Below the pieces are notes generated by a model, which was not told where the DNA came from, did no database searches, and saw nothing but the letters and a program-made list of their open reading frames with translations. Shown here piece after piece: positions 16,664 to 23,661 of a DNA stretch of 23,661 nucleotides; the first letter of the stretch is position 1, and the number at the start of each line of letters is the position of its first letter. A program made the translations under genes and the position numbers. The stretch covers positions 19,848 through 43,508 of the forward strand of contig JH994028.1 of NCBI GenBank assembly GCA_000316135.1, in the 5' to 3' direction. Source of the stretch: Trachipleistophora hominis. Lineage: Eukaryota > Microsporidia > Pleistophoridae.

Positions 16664-19087
16664 ATGCTGCGCAATTCTCTGAAAGTATGCACCAATTTTA
16701 CGCATCCTTATCGTTTGATACGCATACCATACAAAAGTCTTAGTTTGAAGGAGGATACTCGAATGTTTCTTGGTCAGACTGACTCGTCTATTCTCAATGT
16801 TGAGGTTTTTGATTGTGAAGAGCGCATTCTAAGAGAGAGTTACTTCATGAGGATAGATTTGTATGTTTATGGCGTGGCGGGAGGAGTGCTATATTGTAGA
16901 GAGAAAGCAGAGAGGAAACACGGTGGAGGAAAAGGTAGTATTACGGATAGAAACGGTGTAAAAACTAGTAAAAATCGGGAAAATGCTTTATGTGAGCCAC
17001 GTACGGTAGATTATCTCTCACTACTAAAAAATATATCATCGTATATTAACGATACAATCGCCGATACAATCACAAAACTGAAGAACATTAAGAACGTGCA
17101 ATGCTGTGCTTTATTTTACAAATTAAATTTGATTGAACGTGCGTATCAGAATGCTAAAAAAAATTCGGAGGTGTTCTACATGTGTATGGTAAAGAAAATG
17201 AAGATGTATGAGGAAAAAACAGGCAAAGAACGGATGGTAGGTAAATCTAAAGAAATACGAATGAATAGAATGATGCGCTTTATAAAGAGTATGGACGAGG
17301 ACAAGGCCGTAGAATTTGTTGTAGAGATTGTTAATGATGTTAGGCCGATAATTGCCAACAGGATAGTAAACACACTGCAAATCAAGGATGGCGATAAACA
17401 ACGGCTACTGTTCTATAAGACGGGCATGTCATGCTTGCGGAACGGAGCGGGGCGGCTGGCTGTCAGGTTCTTAACATTGTCGGGATGTACTGGCGTGAGT
17501 GAAATGGTGGATGAGAGAAAATGGCGCACAGCCATTTTTGGAAAGGATTACGATGTGAATGCGATTGCTGAGGTGCTGTGCGATGAAATTGTACGTGTGT
17601 GTTCGAATACAAAAATTGGTAGAAATGCAAGAGATGGATGCCTTTTCGACGGAAAAAAGGGGAACACTGGGCAGAACGATGGCACGAGCGGTGGTATTTT
17701 ACACGAAAAAGATGGTCATTTAACATCCGAAGAAAATTCGGATCACGCAGCTGCAATGGAAGAGGTCAAAAAGGCGGATCAAAAACTTTACGGTGATATT
17801 CATCGCAAAAAGATCAAAATTATACCAAATAATCTGAAAATATCATCTGATTTTAATGAAAACGTCGAACCAAAGCCATTACTCGAACAAAAACGTGATG
17901 ATAAAAACGCAAGAAGAACAAACAATCACGTACACACACTCACAGATAACGATAAAACATTATCAAACATTCTCACGGACGCTTTGTCGGTAAAAGTCAA
18001 TGTTTTAACGCTTCGGCAACAGGCAAATGACCGATCGGTAGCAAATAAACTCATAGATAACAGAATGTTGAATGAAAGAGTGCATTTGAAAAGACTGCTC
18101 AGTATGTGCGTGGTTGTAATGGGTAGAGTAAGAGAGATGCTTGCAGCTGATCGTGATGCACAAATGCATACGTTTGAGATGGCAGGTCGTGCTGGTAACG
18201 ATGAAGAATGTCTTCAGGATGAATTTGTGCACAACAAAGCAAGAAATGAGCCGTATGACGGTACAATCACTGAAAAAAGCGCTAAAAGACAAGTCGTAAG
18301 AACTAAGTATACACAAATTTATGATTATGGTCCAATTAAAGAACGAGATTATCATTTAAATGAACTATCACCGCCTAAAAACGACAAAAATATGAATTTG
18401 CCGGATACCTGCAGACCAAATAATGAGAAAAGTACGAATATGATGGATAATACGCACGTAAAAAATGAGAAAATTAGTAACTTGACCAAAGCTTTGAATG
18501 TAATAATGGCTATATCAAGGAAGCAGCCTAGTTATTTATTACCGGCCGATTGTGTAGAATTAGAAGTGATTAACGAGGAGGGCGTGCACAAGAAAACAGA
18601 CGGTCTTTTCTTTAGTACCAGTGCTCTTCTATCAAAACCAGTTTACTATTTCTTATCATACGTTGTTCTAAGAATAAAAACGGTGTGCAGGTTACTATGT
18701 CTTATATTTGACAGCACAGCGGTTAATGTCAATTGTAATGATGGGGGTGGTGACAGGACAATAAGAATTAATGGCGTTGAAGGTGCTTTGATTGGCATTG
18801 TGGTGGAAAGAAACGGCTTGTTCTACATGGTTAAGATAAATAAGCTTAAATTTGTGAGAGTAGATGCCATGACAAAGCTAAGAAAGTTGCAATCGAATCG
18901 ATTTCTTGTACAAATGAATGGCACGGCAAATAATCTTGAAGTATTAGATGGTAAGATAGCGTATGAACGTAGAAGTGCCAAAGAAAGTGTTTTTAAGGTT
19001 GAGGGGAACGTTGGAAGCAAGTATAAAATCGTGTACGATTTGAATGATAACTACTACCGCATTTGGAATGGCGTGATAGAAGAATAA
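16664..19087 (+). CDS. Large orphan protein, 807 aa
   Basis: This is the longest gene in the window, and I do not recognise its family. Residues 1-80 are moderately structured with beta-like text (SILNVEVFDCEERIL, RIDLYVYGVAGGVLYC). Residues about 115-310 look helical and conserved-like, including ISSYINDTIADTITKLKNI, RLLFYKTGMSCLRNG and EVLCDEIVRVC. Residues about 315-430 are hydrophilic and poorly ordered (Lys/Asn/Asp/Gly). A helical block spans about 460-510 (HLKRLLSMCVVVMGRVREML), a second disordered block about 515-600, and a C-terminal region about 602-807 mixes hydrophobic helix (YYFLSYVVLRIKTVCRLLCLIF) and beta strands ending YRIWNGVIEE. I see no clear transmembrane protein plan. The layout, helical modules joined by linkers, suits a scaffold or complex subunit (tethering, Mediator or kinetochore-like), which is speculation. 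AATAAA overlaps the stop codon. In-frame ATGs at residues 34 and 62 are alternative starts. Confidence 0.85.
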   Translation: MLRNSLKVCTNFTHPYRLIRIPYKSLSLKEDTRMFLGQTDSSILNVEVFDCEERILRESYFMRIDLYVYGVAGGVLYCREKAERKHGGGKGSITDRNGVKTSKNRENALCEPRTVDYLSLLKNISSYINDTIADTITKLKNIKNVQCCALFYKLNLIERAYQNAKKNSEVFYMCMVKKMKMYEEKTGKERMVGKSKEIRMNRMMRFIKSMDEDKAVEFVVEIVNDVRPIIANRIVNTLQIKDGDKQRLLFYKTGMSCLRNGAGRLAVRFLTLSGCTGVSEMVDERKWRTAIFGKDYDVNAIAEVLCDEIVRVCSNTKIGRNARDGCLFDGKKGNTGQNDGTSGGILHEKDGHLTSEENSDHAAAMEEVKKADQKLYGDIHRKKIKIIPNNLKISSDFNENVEPKPLLEQKRDDKNARRTNNHVHTLTDNDKTLSNILTDALSVKVNVLTLRQQANDRSVANKLIDNRMLNERVHLKRLLSMCVVVMGRVREMLAADRDAQMHTFEMAGRAGNDEECLQDEFVHNKARNEPYDGTITEKSAKRQVVRTKYTQIYDYGPIKERDYHLNELSPPKNDKNMNLPDTCRPNNEKSTNMMDNTHVKNEKISNLTKALNVIMAISRKQPSYLLPADCVELEVINEEGVHKKTDGLFFSTSALLSKPVYYFLSYVVLRIKTVCRLLCLIFDSTAVNVNCNDGGGDRTIRINGVEGALIGIVVERNGLFYMVKINKLKFVRVDAMTKLRKLQSNRFLVQMNGTANNLEVLDGKIAYERRSAKESVFKVEGNVGSKYKIVYDLNDNYYRIWNGVIEE

Positions 19088-19506
19088 ATATAAGTAATGA
19101 ACGTTTTACGTAGATGGTTCGTTAAATAGTTAGGAGTTATAAGTGAACTAAGATTTACATATTTTTAATTAATTTACACGTGATTAAATAGCTGTGATCT
19201 AATATAACGTTAATTATTATTTATAGAAAGTTATTAGCATGGCTTGAAAAAGGAAAAAATGCCGCTATACAATTTTATAAATGTTTTATTTTTGTTTTGT
19301 GTGATTATTGACAACAATGAATAATTTTTTTCTTTTAACTTCAGTAATTTATTTATTACACTTTCACTAATAACGATGAGGAAGAGTAATCGATGTGTTG
19401 TATTTAATAATGGTTAATGTAAGCGGATGTTAAACTTAATATTGAAGTGACGGCTTGTTTTAATACAACAATAGTCTTTGATTTGAAGGTATTTGTACCA
19501 GAACAA

Positions 19507-19614
19507 GATTTTTTTAAGAAAAGTATGTTTAATTACAACACCACAATACATCATTCAATCAAACTAACTTTCCTGGTCCGCTGGGACCGACCATGGCTAC
19601 CAGTCTTTGGTCCA
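19507..19614 (+). repeat. Dispersed GC-rich repeat, copy 2
   Basis: This is the partner of 4761-4866, same orientation, about 14.7 kb away. Shared blocks are a T run with TAA, AAAAGT, TTTAATTAC, TGGTC-GC-GGGACC, ACC, TGG, ACC and CTTTGGT-CAT. Spacing between TTTAATTAC and GGTC is 47 bases here and 44 in copy 1. GGTCC (19575-19579) pairs with GGACC (19584-19588) around GCTG. The equivalent hairpin in copy 1 keeps pairing with different flanking bases. The 11-base outer stem of copy 1 is not preserved here. Confidence 0.6.
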
Positions 19615-19853
19615 TTAAGAATAAGATTTATTGCCTACAAATTCCTAGTTATAGAATTAAGGGAATATGTAACTAAACAAATTATTTACGTGCTCAGTCA
19701 GTCTATGTACAAGTGTTCGCTGCTTACAAAAATATTCAGTTTCATGTTGTTCATATTACCTGGCTAGTTGGTCATCTCATGTATCACTCGGCGAACATCT
19801 AAACACGTTTAAAACACTACAAATCAGGTTTAAAACAATGTTTCACCACACAC

Positions 19854-19875
19854 AATTGATCAATTGTACGTACAA
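19854..19875 (+). promoter_or_regulatory. Two overlapping palindromes before the ARF-like gene
   Basis: AATTGATCAATT (19854-19865) and TTGTACGTACAA (19864-19875) are both perfect 12-base palindromes that share two bases. They end 27 bases before the ATG at 19903. They could be binding sites for dimeric transcription factors. Function is inferred only from symmetry and position. Confidence 0.35.
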
Positions 19876-19902
19876 AACAAAGAAAATCGTAAATAGAGCA
19901 AA

Positions 19903-20437
19903 ATGGGTGCACTTCTTTCTCGTTTGTATTATTATCGTGAAAAGAAAGTGATCATACTGGGTCTAGACAACTCGGGCAAGAGTACAATTTTGAGTCAACT
20001 CCTAAAATATCCTAAGAAAAGAACAATACGCGAACCGTACATGCCGCCGACACTCGGGTTTAATATGCAGAAAACGACGTTTAAAAACAGGAAATACTCC
20101 TTATGGGACTTGTCAGGCAATAACAACATTAGAAAGTACTGGAAGTGCTATTTTACGGGCTGTAATGGTGTTATATTCGTTGTTGATACGGCAGACATCG
20201 ATAGGATTGACGAGAATTTGAGTATATTGGGTGAGTTGGTAAGTGATGAGGAACTTAAACAAGCTGCCATTTTTAGTTTTTTTGCACAAGTTTGATAAGA
20301 AGCCAAATTTAGACTTGTGGTGGGAAAAAATTGAAAAAATATTTCAGAAAAGAAAACACAAAATTTGCCGGAGCACGTATAAAGAGGAGAGTACGGTGTA
20401 TGCGGGTTTTGCTTGGCTGGCGTATGAGATGAAATAA
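19903..20437 (+). pseudogene. ARF-like small GTPase (ARL2/3-type), frameshifted
   Basis: ARF/ARL GTPases are membrane or tubulin-cofactor switches. Residues seen: MGALLS (Gly2, Ser6, an N-myristoylation consensus), P-loop GLDNSGKST at 20-28, switch I PTLGFN at 49-54 (the PTLGFN form is typical of ARL2/3), WDLSGNN at 68-74, then YWKCYF and VIFVVDTADIDRI. The first frame stops at 20295. The family sequence continues in the next frame to 20437 (FLHKFDKKPNLDLWWEKIEK...). The switch falls at a run of seven T at 20277-20283. With six T the frame would be continuous and about 177 residues, the normal family length. A homopolymer sequencing error is the simplest cause; pseudogenisation or programmed frameshifting are alternatives. 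The catalytic Gln is Asn73, the preceding Gly is Ser71, and the guanine motif NKxD reads HKFD, so GTP hydrolysis and specificity would be impaired. Confidence 0.75.
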
Positions 20438-20513
20438 ATATTGTCTATAGAAGTAAATTATGCTTGTGTATATTTCTCTGTGTTGTTAAAATTTTTTGCG
20501 TTGTTTTCCAGTA

Positions 20514-20532
20514 TTTACAGGTTAACTGTAAA
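20514..20532. repeat. Short inverted repeat upstream of Hub1
   Basis: Arms TTTACAG (20514-20520) and CTGTAAA (20526-20532) are perfectly complementary around GTTAA. GTTAAC recurs at 20542-20547. It could be an operator-like site or a 3' structure of the ARF-like transcript. Confidence 0.35.
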
Positions 20533-20736
20533 CATTCACCTGTTAACCAACACCATATTATCATACTATTAAAATACATTGCTTATTTGTTCAATATGAT
20601 AGTAAAACGCTGATTACCAATTCGATAGGTGAACCGTACTTTTAACCAGTATTTATAAAAAACGTTAAGACAAAACATCTTAAATGCGATTAAAGCTTTG
20701 CCATCTGTTTTATACTGCTCGTTTTTTAATTCCTAG

Positions 20737-20739
20737 CCC
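20737..20739 (+). promoter_or_regulatory. CCC motif deciding the Hub1 start
   Basis: CCC is one base before the ATG at 20741 and lies inside the longer open frame from 20684. It therefore argues for the downstream start, which is also where family similarity begins. Confidence 0.5.
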
Positions 20740-20740
20740 A

Positions 20741-20968
20741 ATGATAATTACGGTGAAGTGCACAGATGGTCTGGGAAAAACGGTATTCGTAAAAATTGAT
20801 GATGAAGTGATGGTAAAAGATCTTAAAAAGAAATTAGGAACAATGATAAATGTTAATGACCATAGAATTAGTCTGAAAAAAGATAATTTTATAATGAGAG
20901 ATCATGTTAAACTGAGTATGTATCAAGTATTGGATGGACAAGCAATACAAATTTGCTACTGCTCTTAA
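20741..20968 (+). CDS. HUB1: Ubiquitin-like splicing modifier Hub1/UBL5, 75 aa
   Basis: Hub1 is a ubiquitin-fold protein that is not conjugated. It binds HIND elements of the tri-snRNP proteins Snu66 or Prp38 and tunes splice-site use. The sequence starts MIITVKCTDGLGKTVFVKI (family: CNDRLGKKVRVK-type), continues VKDLKKKLG, has SLKKDN, then RDHVKLSMYQVLDGQ and ends IQICYCS. The LGK-V-VK, DLKK, LKK, DHV-L--Y and DG features and the missing C-terminal diglycine set it apart from ubiquitin, NEDD8 and SUMO. Length agrees with the usual 73. The aspartate that contacts HIND in known Hub1 complexes seems to align with Val23, and the usual double Tyr end is Tyr-Cys, so partner binding may have changed. 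The ATG at 20741 is chosen over 20684, which would add 19 unrelated residues. Confidence 0.72.
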   Translation: MIITVKCTDGLGKTVFVKIDDEVMVKDLKKKLGTMINVNDHRISLKKDNFIMRDHVKLSMYQVLDGQAIQICYCS

Positions 20969-21222
20969 CCATTTTCAAATTGAATGAAAGCATTTGGATG
21001 ATTAAATGCCGTGATATCTTAAGAATGCAAAAATGTCGCTTAAAAATTGTACAATTTTTAAAATAAAGACGGGTTTAATAAAAATACCATAAAGATGAAA
21101 AAACAAGCGCACGATTAACGGTTTTAATTAACTCTACTTTCCAACGATTATACATGTGCTTGTCAATTCGTGAATACTGGTCAAACAGATTGAACAAGCC
21201 AAAAAAACAGTTTTTGTGTTTA
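20969..21222. other. Convergent intergenic region
   Basis: This short AT-rich gap separates the convergent Hub1 and Med27-like genes. I see no further feature. Confidence 0.5.
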
Positions 21223-21774
21223 TTAGATTACTTTGTGCTTCTCATCACTCTTTTCATTACATTCTAGATGAAAAGCCGCCACAAAATCTTTTTCAAGTGC
21301 CCTGCCGATAGGAAAATTAAAATCAGGAAATATAGTATATTCAAGACAAAAATCGCAGCACCGCCATTTAAAATCTGCATATAAAGACAGAAATAGTTCT
21401 ATCTGTTCCAATTGATCCTTTATTTCCAACTTGTTGACATAATTCATAGCTTTATAGTTCAATTCAATCAATCCCGTCTCAATTTGCACAATTCCATGCT
21501 CATCATGTGTAAGAACTGTAAACGTAACATCACGATTGTTATATTCATATGATGTAAAAAGATCCTTTCTTTCCTTTTTTTGTAGTTTAATAGTCTTGAC
21601 ATGTATGTGGCGGTTGTAAATATCAATTTGGTTCATCAACTTGGTGAATGTAATATGTGTAGCCAAAAGTATTTTTGTAAGTGTTGTTTCGTTTTTTATC
21701 GGCATGCGAAATGAATGTATATCGGCTAAAAAGTGCTCGCAGGTAGCTTTTAGCTTGTTTCTAATCGACATCAT
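21223..21774 (-). CDS. MED27: Med27-like Mediator subunit, 183 aa
   Basis: Med27 belongs to the upper tail/middle connector of Mediator, the RNA polymerase II co-activator. The C-terminal end shows the family's zinc-type signature: a Phe-rich run into Cys-x2-Cys (WRCCDFC), about 25 residues containing FPIGRAL, then Phe-His-x2-Cys (AFHLEC). The preceding region is helical (KIDQ/KDQLEQIELFLSLYADF) and the N-terminus (SIRNKLKATCEHFLADIHSF) suits the coiled-coil start of a Mediator subunit. The open frame extends to 21873, but those 33 extra residues are hydrophobic and unlike the rest. I choose the ATG at 21774, with a second ATG directly after it, because CCC (GGG on plus, 21785-21787) lies 10 bases before it. 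Human and yeast relatives are longer. The call depends mainly on the last 40 residues, so another zinc-binding protein is possible. Confidence 0.5.
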   Translation of the reverse strand: MMSIRNKLKATCEHFLADIHSFRMPIKNETTLTKILLATHITFTKLMNQIDIYNRHIHVKTIKLQKKERKDLFTSYEYNNRDVTFTVLTHDEHGIVQIETGLIELNYKAMNYVNKLEIKDQLEQIELFLSLYADFKWRCCDFCLEYTIFPDFNFPIGRALEKDFVAAFHLECNEKSDEKHKVI

Positions 21775-23661
21775 TATGACCAATGGGTAAAATAAAAACA
21801 GTGAGGATTTATACATCAGAGTAGTATAATTAAATGAGAAGAACAAACCAAAGTATGTTGATTTAAGAGACAACTTTTAAATAACAGCAAAATAAACTGC
21901 GCAAATGAACCGAAAGTGGCGTTAATAAAGCTAATATTCAAAGTTCTAGATCTTTCTGACAAAGAAATGAATATATTTATCTTGATGCGGTCTATAAGTT
22001 CAAATATCTCAAATATATTTCGGTAACAGGTTTAATATACTGATAGATGCATCGTTATCTAATGTGACAAAACATTACGTGAAAACGAATATATAGTTGG
22101 TATATATATTAAAGTATGATTTCAGTGATTTTTTATTAATTAGGCATCTACGACGTAATTATATCTTTACCTCCATCCAAGTTTTAATTTATACAGAGAC
22201 ACGAATACAAAACAGTGTAAAATATAATTGTTGTTTAAAGAGGATACTGTATTGAATGTTGAATAAGGAGATAATAATTTTAAAAATAATAGCTGAATCA
22301 TAACTACAATGTTCTTTTTTAAGCACACGTATCTTTTTTAGCAGCATAACATAATGTATTAGGTCTATTCCATAGTGTTAACTTTTCAAACAGTATTTTT
22401 TAATGGTAAAAGCGTAGTCATCAGACTCACATTATTTTTCAATGTAATGCTTAAATAATTTATCGAGGAAGTACAGGCAGAACTTTTGATTTTCTTTATT
22501 GAATTAAAACCAATATTATATCAATATGGTCAATAAAATATTATAGAGCAATCTGTATTTCGAATGTAGTGGCCTTCTACGACCTTTCTTTTTCAGCGTA
22601 AAATTAATTATTTTAATTAACATTAAATACATTTTGATATGACTATTTAAGTGTTATTTTAATATTTTTATATGTGATATCAACTTAATATTTTTATTAA
22701 AACAAAATAAAACGCACTTATCTATCCGGTATTCATCTTATAAAAACTACTATTATATTTCTTCATTGACAATCTTCTTACGCTGCAAATATTTTAGTGA
22801 ATATTTGAAAAATTCACGACAAGAATTAGATTTCTATGTTGCCGCTATTCAAAGATAGTCAAGAACATTTCACTAAATCTTTCTATTGATTCATCTTATT
22901 TCATTATAACTTATCAAAAGTTGTGTTTTTCAGATGTTTTATGAACGTTTTTTTGGTAATTTCGACTTTTATTATTCATTCCCTGTCTCAACGCAACTCA
23001 TTCATTATAGAATAACGAGAAGTTTTTCTTCTACATTGTTGGTAACCAACATTTTTATTGTCACGTTTATTAAATAACGTTGTTCCTGATTCTTCTAATA
23101 CATTTACTTGCATCGGACCCGAATACAATCGATAATTGGTAAAAGGTTTTTAAATTTAATTAGCTAAATACTTTCGTAAACGTTTTTAAGTACATCTTTT
23201 TATAAGTAAGTTATCATATTCTCGATCATTCGATGACAAATTGAACATTCATTACTTGAAAAATCGTGCTATACACTTCCTAATAATCAAAATCGTTTGT
23301 AATTGCTTTATAGCTGGACAGATAATAGAGTATACGATGATCAGGCAGTGTATTATCCAAAATGTTATACGACGCAATTCTCATTATGAACTAAAGGGAA
23401 TTCAAAATACCGTTTTATTCTTTTAAACATAAACGGCATCTCTTACATTCTACAAAAAACGATAAAATAAATTCACTTACAACAAACATCTGTGTTCACA
23501 CTTGACTACAAAACCAAATCAATCAGTTGAGCATAATACAAAATTGCACACTTTAAATTGTGCAGATAATGGAGAATAAGAAAGTTTATTCACTCATTAC
23601 TTTGTTAGCCTCACTACATTGTATTTTAGTAAACAAATTATATTTAAATGCTTTAGACAAA
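21775..23661. other. AT-rich stretch, one doubtful ORF
   Basis: I see no firm gene in these 1.9 kb. The best candidate is a minus-strand ORF of 34 codons from an ATG at 23384 to a TAG at 23280. It has CCC (GGG on plus, 23396-23398) 11 bases before the ATG and starts MRIASYNIL, which resembles the first strand of endonuclease/exonuclease/phosphatase proteins such as CCR4-type deadenylases. After the TAG the frame is open for another 17 codons. It is probably a pseudogene fragment or chance. The remainder is A/T-rich without recognisable structure. Confidence 0.4.
23280..23384 (-). pseudogene. Possible truncated EEP-like gene fragment, 34 codons
   Basis: ATG at 23384, stop TAG at 23280-23282, CCC 11 bases upstream. 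The opening residues RIASYNIL match the start of the endonuclease/exonuclease/phosphatase fold (S-x-N-(I/V)-L, where Asn is a metal-site residue). The sequence that follows, including SSYKAITNDFDY, is not obviously homologous. Nothing downstream provides the remaining ~250 residues of such a domain. If real, it is a remnant. Confidence 0.2.

Larger units (their letters stand above)
19088..19902. other. Intergenic with the second repeat copy
   Basis: The stretch holds repeat copy 2 (19507-19614) inside a frame open from 19423 to 19767 (114 codons) with no upstream ATG; the first internal ATG is at 19525. The translation after the repeat (FIAYKFLVIELREYVTKQIIYVL...) is protein-like but unrecognised, so it may be a mobile-element or gene fragment. 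The last 50 bases carry two abutting palindromes before the ARF-like gene. Confidence 0.4.
20438..20740. other. Intergenic, Hub1 leader
   Basis: It contains an inverted repeat at 20514-20532 (TTTACAG and CTGTAAA around GTTAA) closely followed by CACCTGTTAACC, which shares GTTAAC with it. A TTTATAAAAAA block near 20651 could be a TATA-like element. I call no gene. The open frame to an ATG at 20684 is an N-terminal extension of Hub1 that I do not accept. Confidence 0.4.

Noticed and set aside
20684..20740. N-terminal extension of Hub1 from the ATG at 20684
   Set aside because: The 19 extra residues have no family match, and CCC lies just before the ATG at 20741.
21775..21873. N-terminal extension of the Med27-like protein
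   Set aside because: It is hydrophobic, unlike the rest, and a CCC motif supports the start at 21774.

Overview
The window is eukaryotic nuclear DNA and fits a microsporidian. It is strongly AT-rich. Its genes are intronless, and its proteins are shortened, fast-evolving versions of conserved eukaryotic factors. Most start codons have a CCC triplet just upstream, a start-proximal signal described for microsporidian genes. Gene density is low, with several kilobases lacking clear genes, so a larger microsporidian genome such as the Trachipleistophora/Vavraia group is more likely than a compact Encephalitozoon type. That lineage is my inference.

Layout. 1-2467: no supported gene. 2468-3193: membrane-anchored orphan protein with cleaner, more GC-rich codons than its surroundings. 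3194-8776: gene-poor, holding a 48-residue membrane protein (5773-5919), one copy of a structured GC-rich repeat (4761-4866) and a probable pseudogene with two in-frame TGA codons (7967-8311). 8777-10450: MOZART1-like gamma-tubulin factor, an uncertain ORF with an early stop, and an Ima1/Samp1-like inner nuclear membrane protein. 12052-16286: MRG-domain chromatin protein, an ORF cut by a 200-N assembly gap, a membrane-anchored orphan, and the histone chaperone ASF1 with a very long acidic tail. 16664-19087: an 807-residue orphan. 19423-21774: second copy of the repeat, an ARF-like GTPase with a one-base frameshift and degenerate catalytic motifs, the ubiquitin-like splicing modifier Hub1, and a Med27-like Mediator subunit. 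21775-23661: no firm gene.

Recognisable functions are nuclear: MRG protein and ASF1 (chromatin), Med27-like (transcription), Hub1 (splicing), Ima1-like (nuclear envelope) and MOZART1 (microtubule nucleation, at the envelope-embedded spindle pole body in fungi). They are not an operon, since strands alternate and gaps are large.

I saw no rRNA, convincing tRNA, CRISPR array or intact transposon. Several assignments, especially MOZART1, Ima1, Hub1 and Med27, rest on motif recognition by eye and need profile or structure searches.
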